Origin: Novosphingobium resinovorum
Lineage (GTDB): Bacteria > Pseudomonadota > Alphaproteobacteria > Sphingomonadales > Sphingomonadaceae
Reading direction: 5' to 3'
Assembly (NCBI RefSeq): GCF_001742225.1
Contig: NZ_CP017075.1
Coordinates: 434,001 to 498,000, forward strand
Length of the DNA: 64,000 nucleotides
A program made the translations under genes and the position numbers. Each line of letters opens with the position of its first letter. The stretch's first letter is position 1. The notes under the pieces were generated by a model, which made no database searches, was not told where the DNA came from, and saw only the letters and a list, made by a program, of their open reading frames with translations. Positions 24,666 through 36,466 of this stretch are shown one piece after another.

Positions 24666-25755
24666 CGAACAGGTCCTTGTAGGCGCGCGGCTGGCTGCGC
24701 AGGAACTGCGGCGCCACGGCGATCTTTGCGCCCAGCGCCGCTGCGGCATGCCACGGCCAGCGCGGGTCGTAGAGCACGGTACGCGCAAGCCCGATCATGT
24801 CGGCATCGCCGGTTGCGATGATGGCTTCGGCTTGCTCCGGTTCGGTGATGAGGCCCACGGCGATCACCGGTATGGACACCGCCTGCTTCACCGCCCTTGC
24901 CAGCGGCACCTGATAGTTGGGGCCGACGGGAATCTTCTGCTCGATGTGCAGCCCGCCGCTGGAGACGTGGATCGCAGCCGCGCCGCGCGCTTCCAGAGCC
25001 CTGGAGAAGGCGACGGTCTGCTCGATGTCCCAGCCACCCTCTACCCAGTCGGTGCCGGAGAGGCGCACTGTCACCGGCTTCTCGGCAGGAAAGGCTGCGC
25101 GCACCGCGTCGTAGACTTCCAGCGGGAAGCGCATGCGGTTCTCGAGGCTGCCGCCATACTCGTCCGTGCGCGTGTTGGAGAGCGGCGACAGGAATTGGTG
25201 CAACAGGTAGCCGTGCGCGGCATGGATCTGGATGGCGTCGATCCCGAGCCGTGCGGCGCGATGCGCGGCCTCGGCAAAGGCGGTGCGGACGCGGGCTAGC
25301 CCGGCGCTGTCCAACGCCACCGGCGCGTTCTCATGCTTCTGGAAGGGCAGGTCGGAGGCAGAGACCGTCTGCCAGCCGTTGGCTGCGTCCGGTGCGATCT
25401 GGGCGCCGCCGTCCCATGGCTTGGCGGTGCTGGCCTTGCGACCGGCATGGGCAAGCTGGATGGCGATGGGCATTTTCGACCAGCGGCGGACGCTTTCCAG
25501 GACTTTGCCCATGGCTGCCTCGGTGGCGTCGTCCCACAGGCCCACGTCGGCGTAGGAGATGCGCCCCTCGGGCAGGACGGTGGTTGCCTCGATCGTCAGG
25601 ATGGCGGCGCCCGACTGGGCAAGCTGGCCGAGGTGCTGGGTGTGCCAGTCGGTCATGCGGCCGTCCTCGGCGGAATACTGGCACATCGGCGCGATGACGA
25701 TGCGATTGGCGAGCGTGACGTCGCCGAGAGTAAGGGGCTCGAAGAGCTTTGCCAT
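24655..25755 (-). CDS. Old yellow enzyme-family NADH:flavin oxidoreductase (YqjM-like)
   Basis: FMN ene-reductase of the TIM-barrel type, 366 aa. Motifs of the YqjM subgroup: IVIAPMCQYSAEDG (with the redox-tuning Cys), HLGQLAQSGAAILTIEAT, IQLAHAGRKAS, and AAHGYLLHQFLSP followed by NTRTDEYGGSLENR with the substrate-binding His and the family signature. Start ATG 25755 has AGAGGA about 7 nt upstream. Reduces activated C=C bonds such as enones or nitro compounds using NAD(P)H; physiological substrate unknown. Confidence 0.92.
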   Translation of the reverse strand: MAKLFEPLTLGDVTLANRIVIAPMCQYSAEDGRMTDWHTQHLGQLAQSGAAILTIEATTVLPEGRISYADVGLWDDATEAAMGKVLESVRRWSKMPIAIQLAHAGRKASTAKPWDGGAQIAPDAANGWQTVSASDLPFQKHENAPVALDSAGLARVRTAFAEAAHRAARLGIDAIQIHAAHGYLLHQFLSPLSNTRTDEYGGSLENRMRFPLEVYDAVRAAFPAEKPVTVRLSGTDWVEGGWDIEQTVAFSRALEARGAAAIHVSSGGLHIEQKIPVGPNYQVPLARAVKQAVSIPVIAVGLITEPEQAEAIIATGDADMIGLARTVLYDPRWPWHAAAALGAKIAVAPQFLRSQPRAYKDLFVSA

Positions 25756-25844
25756 GGATGGTCCTCTGGTCATGTCGTTGCAAAGGGGGGAGAGAGCGCT
25801 GGAAGCGCCGCAACGCACGTGCACTTGGGAACGGAGCGCGTGAG

Positions 25845-25877
25845 AAAAAAGGCCCCCCGCGCGGTGCGGAGGGCCTT
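25845..25877 (-). terminator. Rho-independent terminator of hemA
   Basis: Read on the minus strand, AAGGCCCTCCGC pairs with GCGGGGGGCCTT, followed by a TTTTTT run. It lies 44 bp after the hemA stop and just upstream of the OYE gene. Confidence 0.9.
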
Positions 25878-25920
25878 TCGGACAAGAATATCTTGCAACT
25901 GCGAAAGCGTGCCGCTCGTC

Positions 25921-27135
25921 TCAGGCGGCGAGGCGCATTTCCAGCCTGTCCCAGATTTCGACCAGGGCTTCGGTCAGTTCGCGCATCATCTCTTCGGTGT
26001 GCGCGGGGCCGGGGGTGAAGCGCAGGCGCTCGGTGCCGCGCGGGACGGTCGGGAAATTGATCGGTTGCACGTAGGCACCATACTCGGCGAGCAGGATGTC
26101 GCTGATCTGCTTGGCGCGCACCGGATCGCCCACCATGAGCGGGACGATGTGCGTGACGGAGTCCATAACCGGCAGGCCCGCATCGCGGAACATCAGCTTC
26201 ATCATCGCGGCGGAACGCTGCTGGCCCTCACGCTCGACGCTCGAGCTCTTGAGGTGACGCACCGAAGCGAGCACGCCCGCGACCAGCACCGGCGAGAGCG
26301 AGGTCGTGAAGATGAAGCCCGGCGCGTAGGAGCGGATGCAGTCGATGATCTTGTTGTTGGTGGCGATATAGCCGCCCATGACACCGAACGCCTTGCCCAG
26401 CGTGCCCTCGATGATGTCGATGCGGTGGGCGGCCTCGTCACGGTCGGTGATGCCGCCGCCGCGTGGGCCGTACATACCGACCGCGTGGACTTCGTCGATG
26501 TAGGTGAGGGCGTTGTACTTTTCGGCGAGGTCGCAGATCGCGTGGATCGGGGCGACGTCGCCGTCCATCGAATAGACCGATTCGAAGGCGATCAGCTTGG
26601 GCAGGGCAGGATCGGTCTCGGCCAGCAGTTCCTCGAGGTGTTCGAGGTCGTTGTGGCGCCAGACCTTCTTTTCGCAGCCCGAATTGCGGATGCCTGCGAT
26701 CATGCTGGCGTGGTTCAGTTCGTCCGAGAAGATCACGCAGCCGGGCAGCAGCTTGGCCAGCGTCGAGAGCGTGGCGTCGTTCGAGACGTAGCCCGAAGTG
26801 AACAGCAGCGCGCCCTGCTTGCCGTGCAGGTCGGCCAGTTCGGCCTCGAGGTCGACATGGTAATGCGTGTTGCCGCCGATATTGCGGGTGCCGCCGGAGC
26901 CGGCGCCGACGTCGTGCAGCGCCTCTTCCATGGCCTCGATCACCTTGGGGTGCTGGCCCATGGCGAGATAGTCGTTGGAGCACCACACGGTGATCGGCTT
27001 CGGCCCGTTGTGGCCGGCGAAGCACCGCGCGTTCGGATAGGCGCCCTTGTTGCGCAGGATGTCGATGAAGACGCGGTAGCGCCCTTCGGAGTGAAGGCGC
27101 TCGATCGCCTGGTCGAAAATGTGCTCGTAGTTCAC
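25921..27135 (-). CDS. hemA: 5-aminolevulinate synthase (C4 pathway)
   Basis: Condenses glycine and succinyl-CoA to 5-aminolevulinate, the first step of haem synthesis in alphaproteobacteria. 404 aa from the GTG at 27135 ([15 protein letters not shown]), the usual N-terminus. Motifs: [60 protein letters not shown] and PLP Lys in [15 protein letters not shown]. The frame is open to an ATG at 27240, but the extra 35 residues are hydrophilic and not conserved in kind. Strong terminator downstream; monocistronic. Confidence 0.95.
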   Translation of the reverse strand: MNYEHIFDQAIERLHSEGRYRVFIDILRNKGAYPNARCFAGHNGPKPITVWCSNDYLAMGQHPKVIEAMEEALHDVGAGSGGTRNIGGNTHYHVDLEAELADLHGKQGALLFTSGYVSNDATLSTLAKLLPGCVIFSDELNHASMIAGIRNSGCEKKVWRHNDLEHLEELLAETDPALPKLIAFESVYSMDGDVAPIHAICDLAEKYNALTYIDEVHAVGMYGPRGGGITDRDEAAHRIDIIEGTLGKAFGVMGGYIATNNKIIDCIRSYAPGFIFTTSLSPVLVAGVLASVRHLKSSSVEREGQQRSAAMMKLMFRDAGLPVMDSVTHIVPLMVGDPVRAKQISDILLAEYGAYVQPINFPTVPRGTERLRFTPGPAHTEEMMRELTEALVEIWDRLEMRLAA

Positions 27136-27263
27136 GGTGTCGACTTTGTCCTGCCTTGCCTGTTCCGGCGCCTGCCCAAAGCGTTGCGCCCGTTGCCCGG
27201 ACTGCATTTGCTGCGGCCAATAGCTTATCGCGTCTCTCATTGCCAGTCGCTTGTACCTAAGGG

Positions 27264-28088
27264 CTAATCGGAAAACGTGCCTGCGGAAAACGGGATTTTG
27301 GAAGGCTCGTGCCCCGCAACGATCGTCATCTGCGGCGCGGCGCGGTGCAATGCATTGATCGTCATCAACCAGGAGAGGGTTTCTCTGCGGAAAGAGGCAA
27401 TCTCTCCGCGCGTGGCGATGCGTGCGGGAAGGCGCAATTCCTTCCAGTTGACGGCGAGCTTGGCGATGTCACCGGTGAACAGGAACTCGCGATCGTCCGA
27501 GAGCCGGACGTAGACCATGTTCGCTTCCGGCGCGACGCCGCTGGCCGGAATCACCACGACGCCGGGCGCGAGCGTATAAGGCACGTCGCCCGAGGGCGGC
27601 AGTTCCTGCTCCACCCGGTGCGTGCCCGTTGGATAGCCGCCGTTGTGAGTCGGCTTGTCGGCGAGCAGGATGACGTGGGAGGCTTTCGACAATGCGGTCT
27701 CGATGCGGGCCTGTGCCTCACCGCTGTACCGATCGAACTCGTGCGTCATGGCCGAGGAGCGGGAGATCCCGGCGTCGATCACGATCGGGCCGTTGCCCGG
27801 CACGATCAGTTCATAAGCGCTGATAATGTTGGGAGCTTGCCGCAGACCGCCGCCCGCCACCAGCATGTTGCGCGAGGTCATGCGCAGGCCCACCGTCTCG
27901 ACGCGCAGTTCGATGGGGCGCTGGCCATCGCTCGCGTCCGCGAGCTTGCGCAGAGCGCCTATCGTCAGCGGCTTTGCCCTGGGCTCACCGCTCCCGATCC
28001 CGGCCCCGGCATCGGCCAGGAACCAGTAGTAGGGGATGGCGATGATGAGCAGTACCGACAACAACCATACATTGAGCCGTCGCGTCAA
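27264..28088 (-). CDS. Metallo-beta-lactamase-fold-like secreted or anchored protein lacking the metal motif
   Basis: 274 aa. N-terminal hydrophobic segment ([17 protein letters not shown]) as signal anchor. The downstream layout follows the MBL fold: [10 protein letters not shown] strand, [20 protein letters not shown] where HxHxDH normally sits, EFLFTGDIA (the GD-type metal loop) and IVAGHEPSK near the end. The first metal-binding motif reads LADKPTHN, so two His and one Asp are missing. The TTG at 28088 overlaps the murI stop (TTGA), suggesting translational coupling. Function unknown. Confidence 0.6.
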   Translation of the reverse strand: MTRRLNVWLLSVLLIIAIPYYWFLADAGAGIGSGEPRAKPLTIGALRKLADASDGQRPIELRVETVGLRMTSRNMLVAGGGLRQAPNIISAYELIVPGNGPIVIDAGISRSSAMTHEFDRYSGEAQARIETALSKASHVILLADKPTHNGGYPTGTHRVEQELPPSGDVPYTLAPGVVVIPASGVAPEANMVYVRLSDDREFLFTGDIAKLAVNWKELRLPARIATRGEIASFRRETLSWLMTINALHRAAPQMTIVAGHEPSKIPFSAGTFSD

Positions 28089-28939
28089 AACCTCTCGATC
28101 CTCATGAGCCCGTAATGCGCCAGCTTCTCGGCATAGGCACCGGGCAATTCTCCCTGTCCGGTGAATAGCGCGCGGTCGGGTCGTTGGCGAGAATATTCCT
28201 GTCCCGCAGTGAGACGCGCGACCTGCCGCGCGATGCCTTGTGCGCCGTGCACGAAGCGTACGCCTGGGCCGAAAGCCTCGGCGAGTTCGGCTTCGACCAG
28301 CGGGAAATGCGTGCACGCGAGAACCACGGTGTCGATGCGCTCGCCATCGGGCTGCATGCGCAGCGCCTGGGCGGCATGACGGATGAGCGCGGGATCGACG
28401 GGTTCGCCGCGCAGCTTGGCCTCGGCCGCCTCGACGAGACCGGGCGCGCCGTGGCGGAGCAGCCGCTTTCCGGCGGCGAATTCGTGCTCCAGCCGGTCGA
28501 CATAGGCCTGCCGGATAGTCGCCTCGGTGCCGAGCAGGCCGATCACGCCGGTCTTCGTCATCGCGGCGGCGGGCTTGATGGCGGGCACGGTGCCGACGAT
28601 CGGCACTTCCAGCACTTCGCGCACCATGCCCAGCGCGATGGTCGAGGCGGTATTGCAGGCGATGCAGACCAGACGCGGGCGGAAACGCTCCGTCATGCGG
28701 CCGAGCAGCCCGGCCACGCGCGCCGCGATCTGCGCCTCGGTCTTGGTGCCGTAAGGCAGTCCGGCGGTGTCGGCGGCATAGATGATCGACGCATCAGGCA
28801 GGGCCTTGCGCACTTCCTCCAGCACGGTGAGCCCGCCGACGCCCGAATCGAACAGCAGGATCGGCGACGTCGCATCGATCCTTGCAAGCGTGGTGGCGAC
28901 GCTCTGCGGCGCGCTCTCGATATCGGAAGCCATCATCAA
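28085..28939 (-). CDS. murI: Glutamate racemase
   Basis: Provides D-glutamate for peptidoglycan. 284 aa. The two catalytic cysteines are in place: Cys95 in CIACNTAST and Cys209 in VLACTHFPLVE; the N-terminal DSGVGGLTVLEEV motif and PYGTKT are also typical. A run of three ATG codons starts the gene; the first at 28939 is used. The 20-odd residue N-terminal extension before ILLFDSGVGG is longer than in many homologues. Overlaps the MBL-like gene downstream by 4 bp. Confidence 0.96.
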   Translation of the reverse strand: MMMASDIESAPQSVATTLARIDATSPILLFDSGVGGLTVLEEVRKALPDASIIYAADTAGLPYGTKTEAQIAARVAGLLGRMTERFRPRLVCIACNTASTIALGMVREVLEVPIVGTVPAIKPAAAMTKTGVIGLLGTEATIRQAYVDRLEHEFAAGKRLLRHGAPGLVEAAEAKLRGEPVDPALIRHAAQALRMQPDGERIDTVVLACTHFPLVEAELAEAFGPGVRFVHGAQGIARQVARLTAGQEYSRQRPDRALFTGQGELPGAYAEKLAHYGLMRIERF

Positions 28940-29043
28940 TCCCTGGACCTTGCCACCTGTTAACCGCGTCGGGGTTGTCCCGGCAACGCCGAATGCTGCA
29001 ACCTGTCTTCTGCAAAGCGCGATAGGGCGCTAAGGCGCGTCGC

Positions 29044-29631
29044 ATGACTTGGATTCTTCCGCTCGTACTCGGCTATCTGCTCGGCTCCGTGCCGTTCGGC
29101 CTCATTCTGACCCGGGTGACCGGCGCCGGCGACTTGCGCTCGATCGGATCGGGCAACATCGGCGCGACCAACGTGCTGCGCACCGGGCGCAAGGGCCTTG
29201 CCGCTGCCACGCTGCTGCTGGACCTGCTCAAGGGGCTGGCGGCGGTGTTGATCGCTGCGCAGATCTGGCCCGAAACGGCACCGCTGGCAGCCCTGGGCGC
29301 GCTCCTCGGCCACTGCTTCCCGGTCTGGCTGCGTTTCAAGGGGGGCAAGGGCGTGGCGACCGCAGCGGGCGTGGCCTTCGGTCTCGCATGGCCGGTCGGG
29401 TTGGCTTACGCGCTGACGTGGATCGGGTTGCTGGCGACGGTGCGCATCTCCTCGGTATCGGGCATGACTGCGGCGATCGTCGCGCCGCTTGCCGCGTTCG
29501 TGCTGGGCTATCCGCAGGCGGGGTTGGTCCTGACCGTCATTGCCGCGCTCGTGCTGTTCCAGCACCGTGAGAACATCGCCCGTCTGCGTGCGGGAACCGA
29601 ACCGCGCATCGGAGGCGGCAAGAAAAAGTGA
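29044..29631 (+). CDS. plsY: Acyl-phosphate:glycerol-3-phosphate acyltransferase
   Basis: Integral membrane enzyme adding the first acyl chain in phospholipid synthesis from acyl-phosphate. 195 aa with five hydrophobic segments and the three PlsY motifs: GSVPFGLILTR, GSGNIGATNVLRTGRKG and FKGGKGVATAAG. The dprA GTG overlaps its TGA by 4 bp (GTGA). plsY-dprA-topA is a conserved order in alphaproteobacteria. Confidence 0.96.
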   Translation: MTWILPLVLGYLLGSVPFGLILTRVTGAGDLRSIGSGNIGATNVLRTGRKGLAAATLLLDLLKGLAAVLIAAQIWPETAPLAALGALLGHCFPVWLRFKGGKGVATAAGVAFGLAWPVGLAYALTWIGLLATVRISSVSGMTAAIVAPLAAFVLGYPQAGLVLTVIAALVLFQHRENIARLRAGTEPRIGGGKKK

Positions 29632-30737
29632 GTGCCCCGGGCGGTCTTTCGCGGGACGAGGCCTTCGCCCGCATTCGCCTGTTACGCTCGCCCCATGTCG
29701 GACCGGTCACTTACCGCCACCTCCTGGCCCGGTTCGGCAACGCAGTAAACGCGATCGCGGCCTTGCCGGAGGTCGCGGGGCGATCCGGACGTCCTTACGC
29801 GCCCGCGCCGGAGCGCCGCGTTCACGACGAGATCGCCGCCGCTCGCAAAACCGGCGCGCGTTATCTCTTCCACGATTCGCCGGACTATCCGCGCCTTCTC
29901 GGCGAGACCGAGGGCGCGCCGCCGATCCTGACCTGGCGCGGAGACATGTCCGTGCTGGCGCGGCCGTGCGTCGCCATGGTCGGCGCGCGCAATGCTTCCG
30001 CTGCCGCGATCCGGCTGGCACGGGAGTTTGCGCATGAACTTGCCGGAGAGGGCTGGACAGTCGTTTCCGGCCTCGCCCGCGGCATCGACGGGGCCGCGCA
30101 TCAGGGCGCACTCGCGGCGGGTGGAGCGACCGTGGGCATCATCGCCAGCGGCATCGACATCACGTATCCGCCCGAGCACGCAGCCCTGCAGGAAGAGGTC
30201 GCGACGCGCGGTCTGCTGCTGGCGGAGCAGCCTCCCGGCTCCGAGCCGCTGGCACGCCATTTCCCCTCCCGCAACCGGATTATTGCCGGGTTGTGCCTGG
30301 GCACCTTGGTGGTCGAGGCAGCGCCGAAGTCCGGCTCGCTCATTACCGCGCGGCTGGCGGGCGAGATGGGGCGGCAGGTCATGGCGATTCCCGGCTCTCC
30401 GCTCGATTCGCGCTCGCATGGCTGCAACCAGTTGATCCGCGACGGCGCCACGCTGGTGCAGGCAGCGCAGGACGTGATCGAGGAACTGACCGACTTTTCG
30501 GGCGCGATGCCGACGAGCCTGCGCGAAGCGCCCCGCGACTGGGTCGAGGAGGTGCCGTCGGCAGCGGCCGCCAATCCCGCCGACGTGGCGGGTCTGCTCA
30601 CGACCGCGCCGGTTGCCGTCGATGAACTGATCCGCCAGTCGGGCGCGAGCGCCGCTGCCGTTCAGCTTGCCCTGCTAGAGTTGGAACTGGACGGCAGGCT
30701 TGCCCGCCACGCCGGTGGGCGGGTCAGTCTTGGGTGA
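29628..30737 (+). CDS. dprA: DNA-processing protein DprA
   Basis: Loads RecA on incoming single-stranded DNA during transformation. 369 aa: N-terminal helix-hairpin-helix/SAM-like region (VGPVTYRHLLARFG), Rossmann domain with VSGLARGIDGAAHQGAL and IIASGIDITYPPEH, FPSRNRIIAGL and VVEAAPKSGSLITA, then a C-terminal winged-helix tail (about 310-369; LELDGRLARHAGGRVSLG). GTG start overlaps plsY. Confidence 0.95.
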   Translation: MSAPGGLSRDEAFARIRLLRSPHVGPVTYRHLLARFGNAVNAIAALPEVAGRSGRPYAPAPERRVHDEIAAARKTGARYLFHDSPDYPRLLGETEGAPPILTWRGDMSVLARPCVAMVGARNASAAAIRLAREFAHELAGEGWTVVSGLARGIDGAAHQGALAAGGATVGIIASGIDITYPPEHAALQEEVATRGLLLAEQPPGSEPLARHFPSRNRIIAGLCLGTLVVEAAPKSGSLITARLAGEMGRQVMAIPGSPLDSRSHGCNQLIRDGATLVQAAQDVIEELTDFSGAMPTSLREAPRDWVEEVPSAAAANPADVAGLLTTAPVAVDELIRQSGASAAAVQLALLELELDGRLARHAGGRVSLG

Positions 30738-30844
30738 GCGTGCTGCCCGGAAGAAATCGACGGTGCGTCTTTATCCCGCAGCGCTTATGCGGCAAGGGAG
30801 CCGTCCCGGCGGGGCTTGACGGCCCGGTCGAACACGACCCACCT

Positions 30845-30874
30845 TGTACGTGTATGTATGCGTGCGCGCACGCG
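30845..30874. other. 30-nt alternating pyrimidine-purine tract (Z-DNA-type) before topA
   Basis: Every base from 30845 to 30874 alternates pyrimidine and purine without a break. The 3' half is CG/TG-rich and holds the perfect 14-bp palindrome GCGTGCGCGCACGC (30860-30873). It ends 21 bp before the topA ATG. Such tracts flip to Z-DNA under negative supercoiling. A TTGACG at 30816-30821 could be a -35 element but no good -10 is correctly spaced. Confidence 0.7.
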
Positions 30875-30895
30875 AGGGGCAGATCGAGTTAGAGA

Positions 30896-33528
<2,633 letters not shown>

Positions 33529-33532
<4 letters not shown>

Positions 33533-33708
33533 GCGACAAGGTTGCCAAGCACAAGCAGCCCTGGAAGCCCGAGGAACTGCAGAAGCTGCAGACCCTCGCG
33601 GGCAAGGGCAAGGGCCTCAAGGAAATTGCCAAGGCCCTCAACCGAACCGAGGAATCGACCAAGGATGCGGCGCGCCAGCATGGCATGAACATCGCCAAGG
33701 CGCGGTGA
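33529..33708 (+). CDS. Small HTH/SANT-like basic protein coupled to topA
   Basis: 59 aa, strongly basic. The pattern W-x-x-EE-L-x-x-L-x-x-L-A-G-K-G-x-x-L-x-x-I-A-x-x-L-N-R-T-x-x-S-x-x-x-A-A is that of a three-helix Myb/SANT or resolvase-type HTH (helix 2 with GLKEIAKALN, helix 3 with TEESTKDAAR). Its ATG overlaps the topA TGA (ATGA), so it is translated from the topA mRNA. Probably binds DNA; no known name. Confidence 0.7.
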
Positions 33709-33717
33709 CGGTCTCCT

Positions 33718-33738
33718 GCCCCGGATCAGTTCCGGGGC
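33718..33738. terminator. Hairpin between convergent genes (family A variant)
   Basis: GCCCCGGA and TCCGGGGC are perfectly complementary around TCAGT, placed between the HTH gene stop (33708) and the stop of the convergent GT39-like gene (33743). It may end both transcripts; no strong U-tract on either side. Sequence resembles the family A palindromes. Confidence 0.5.
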
Positions 33739-33742
33739 GGCG

Positions 33743-35254
33743 TCATTTCAGCCGCCACAGCGCGAACCGGCGGGTGCCTAGGCTGACTTGCGTATAAGTT
33801 TGGTAGTCGCTGCGCAGCGCTTCCATGACGATGTCGCGCGTCTTGTCGTTGGCGCGGTTCGGGCGCTTGGACAGCCCGACCACCACCACGCCGGGGCGGC
33901 TGGCCATGATGCGGCGTACTTCGCTCACCGGGTCGATGTTCAGCGCGCCCGCTTCATTCATCGCATTGAGGTGGCTTGGGTAGGCAAATCGCGTTGGAAT
34001 GCAGGCGTTGGTGGTGCGGTAGAGCGCGCTGTCGCCCTCGAAGACGTAAAGGCAGCGGCCGTGCAGTTCGCGCGTGATCGCGTGTGTCATGCTCGCGAAC
34101 TGCGTGGCATCGCCCCTTTCGCGGACCTGCAGGGCGGGTACCGCGATTGCATCGACGACACCCATGCCCAGGAGCAGTTGGCCGTACCAGCGCTCTCCCG
34201 GGCGGCTACGTGCGAGGGCCGGGGCAGCAAGCACGCTCAGCGGCACCAGCACGGGGCCGAGATAGTGGTCGTACCAAGTGCCGAAAACCAGGAACCCGCC
34301 GATGCTCGCCAGCGCCCAAATGCGCAGGGACGGCAGGGCTGCCGGGCGCTCTCCGCGAACGGGGCGCAGGCGATGGGGTGCCAGAAGCAGGGCGAGCGCG
34401 AAAGGGATCAGCGCCAGGCATTCCTTGGCGAGCCGACCGAAGGCATCGGCCATGTCCGTCGTGCGGCCTAGGATCGAGGTAAAATTGGCTTGCACGAAGG
34501 CATCGCCGTGGCCGAGCCATGCATAGCCTGTCCAGACCGCCGCAGTCGGAGCCAGCGCCGCCGCGATCCATCCAGCGCCCGCCAGGACCAGTCTCCGGGG
34601 CGGCCAGCCGTCCGCCCAGCCGCGTCCCAGCAGCATCAGGCCAAAGGCAGCGCCTTCGAAGACCGCCGTGTACTTGATCTGCATCGCAAGCCCGAACAGC
34701 AGCATCGCCTCCAGGCCGCGGCGGGCAAGCAAGGGATCGTGCGCCCGCGTTCGCACATCGACGACGATCAACGCGGCAAGGGCGACAGGCAGGTTGTAGA
34801 ACACCGGCGACTGGCCAAGCGCCACGTTGAACACCGGCTGCCAAAGCAGATAGACCAGCCCCGCCCACTGCGCTGCGCGGGGCGGAGCGATGCGGCGGGC
34901 GATGCGCTCGATGACCAGCGCGGTGAGCACCGAGCAGGCAAGGCCGAGCAACTGATAAGTCAAGACCGGATCGAACCGCAGGGCGTAAACGGCGCGATAG
35001 AGCGCGAACAGGCCCCAGGGCTTGCGATCCCAGATGTCGACGTAGGGAAGGGCGCCCTGCGCCATGCGCTGCCCGACGAGGAGGTAGAACTGCTCGTCCG
35101 ACTGGAATGCGGGCTTGCCCAGCATCAGCAGTCGCAATGCGAAGGCGATCGGCAGGTACAGCGCGAGCGAACCCAACCGAAGCCGGGCGCCGATAGGACG
35201 GCGAACGGCAATCGGAACATTCCGTTGCGCCGCAGCGGCACTCCGCGCGACCAT
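33743..35254 (-). CDS. GT39-family (ArnT/PMT-like) membrane glycosyltransferase
   Basis: 503 aa with about ten hydrophobic segments in the first 370 residues and a soluble C-terminal domain. The first extracytoplasmic loop carries FQSDEQFYLLVGQRMAQG and then PYVDIWDRKPWGL, the acidic motif and the K-P element of GT39 glycosyltransferases that use polyprenyl-phosphate sugars. No partner genes (lipid carrier glycosylation, acceptor) lie nearby, so the acceptor is unknown. Likely start ATG 35254. Confidence 0.75.
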   Translation of the reverse strand: MVARSAAAAQRNVPIAVRRPIGARLRLGSLALYLPIAFALRLLMLGKPAFQSDEQFYLLVGQRMAQGALPYVDIWDRKPWGLFALYRAVYALRFDPVLTYQLLGLACSVLTALVIERIARRIAPPRAAQWAGLVYLLWQPVFNVALGQSPVFYNLPVALAALIVVDVRTRAHDPLLARRGLEAMLLFGLAMQIKYTAVFEGAAFGLMLLGRGWADGWPPRRLVLAGAGWIAAALAPTAAVWTGYAWLGHGDAFVQANFTSILGRTTDMADAFGRLAKECLALIPFALALLLAPHRLRPVRGERPAALPSLRIWALASIGGFLVFGTWYDHYLGPVLVPLSVLAAPALARSRPGERWYGQLLLGMGVVDAIAVPALQVRERGDATQFASMTHAITRELHGRCLYVFEGDSALYRTTNACIPTRFAYPSHLNAMNEAGALNIDPVSEVRRIMASRPGVVVVGLSKRPNRANDKTRDIVMEALRSDYQTYTQVSLGTRRFALWRLK

Positions 35255-35336
35255 GAGCGACCCTTTCCTCGTTCCGGCCGCGGGGGGAACGGCGGTTGTT
35301 GGGAAAGGGCGCTTAAGGCGTTTTGATTGCAGGAAT

Positions 35337-35359
35337 GCGACGGCGGATCGCGCCGTCGC
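35337..35359. terminator. Hairpin downstream of the SGNH hydrolase gene
   Basis: GCGACGGCG and CGCCGTCGC form a perfect 9-bp stem with a five-base loop, 16 bp past the SGNH stop on the minus strand. There is no U-tract, so it may be a processing barrier instead of an intrinsic terminator. Confidence 0.4.
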
Positions 35360-35374
35360 CAGACTTCCGCGGCG

Positions 35375-36466
35375 TTACGAGCGCTTCTTCGTCTCGTTCG
35401 ACGGTTTGGCCGTCGGCGCCGGTGTAGGCTTGGCCGTTGGGGCGGCCGTCGGTGCCGGCACCGGGACGGCGGGAATCGGCTGCCCGGGTGCAGGCTTCGT
35501 CGGCGCCGGTCCCGGAGGATTGAGGCCGGGCTCGACCGTCACCGAAGGCTTCACTGGCCTTACGCCGGCCTTGATGAGCCAGGACGAAATGCCGTCAGCC
35601 GTCGCCTGCATGCCGGCCTTGTTGAGATGCCATTGCAAGCCCTGCCGCCCGTCGTAGCCTTGCGGGGAGCCGATCATCCACGGCTCCTTGTCGCAAGGGG
35701 TGTGGGTGGCCGAGGACTGGTTCATCTCGACGACGATGGTGCCGTGCGCCTGCGCCACGCGGCCGGTGATCTCGGCAAGGCGGCGGCCGATCTCGCGCAC
35801 GATCGCGGCGTCGGTCTCGCTGACCGGGGTGTCGGCGCAGAGCTTGCCCGGCGGCGGCACGGGGGTCAGGTACTGGACGAAGACGATGCGCGCCTGCGGG
35901 GCGGTCGCCTTGATGCGGCGGGCGATCTCGTTGAGCTGCGCCTCGTCGCGAACGTAGTCGGCCTCCGTGGGGATGCGGACCGGACCGCAGGCCTTGGTCT
36001 TGGCGCCCGAAGTGGCGATGATCTTGGCATTGAAGGCGCAAGTCGCGGAGAACAGGTTGCCGATGTACGACAGGTCGTTGCCGCCGATGGTGATCGTCAC
36101 CAGCCGGGTGTCGGGCGTGACGCTGTTGATCTGCGGCGGCACTTCGCCCCAGGGGCCGAGCACGTTGTCGGTCACCGCGCCCGAGCAGGAACGGTCGATC
36201 AGCACCATGCCGAAGCGTTCGGCGAGCAGCGTCGGGTAGTTGTTGAAGCTCTGACCGCAGCGTGCGGGCCAACTCGGCTTCACGGGCGGAAGCTGGGGGC
36301 CAGCCGCGAACGACGAGCCGATGGCGACGTAGCGTTGCCCGGCCAGGTTCTCTTCCACCAGGGTGACCTGCGCCTTCTCGGCGGCCACGGCCTTCATGTA
36401 AGGCGTGGCGCAGCCGCACAGCAGGAATGCGGTGGCAGTGAGGGTCGAGAATGCGGCCTTCATCAT
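35375..36466 (-). CDS. SGNH/GDSL hydrolase, probable lipoprotein
   Basis: 363 aa. N-terminus MMKAAFSTLTATAFLLCGC is a short signal peptide with a lipobox-like LCGC (Cys19). SGNH blocks: I with catalytic Ser52 (YVAIGSSFAAG, GSS in place of GDS), II CSGAVTDN, III TIGGNDLSYIG and V with the catalytic His in LQWHLNKAG, where Asp is replaced by a Gln-Trp-His arrangement. A Pro/Ala/Thr-rich C-terminal tail (PTPAPTAKP type) follows. Esterase or acyl-hydrolase of unknown substrate. Its start overlaps the era stop by 4 bp. Confidence 0.85.
   Translation of the reverse strand: MMKAAFSTLTATAFLLCGCATPYMKAVAAEKAQVTLVEENLAGQRYVAIGSSFAAGPQLPPVKPSWPARCGQSFNNYPTLLAERFGMVLIDRSCSGAVTDNVLGPWGEVPPQINSVTPDTRLVTITIGGNDLSYIGNLFSATCAFNAKIIATSGAKTKACGPVRIPTEADYVRDEAQLNEIARRIKATAPQARIVFVQYLTPVPPPGKLCADTPVSETDAAIVREIGRRLAEITGRVAQAHGTIVVEMNQSSATHTPCDKEPWMIGSPQGYDGRQGLQWHLNKAGMQATADGISSWLIKAGVRPVKPSVTVEPGLNPPGPAPTKPAPGQPIPAVPVPAPTAAPTAKPTPAPTAKPSNETKKRS

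Noticed and set aside
27136..27240. ATG at 27240 as hemA start
   Set aside because: It would add 35 hydrophilic, low-conservation residues ahead of the standard [11 protein letters not shown]-terminus; GTG at 27135 gives the family length.
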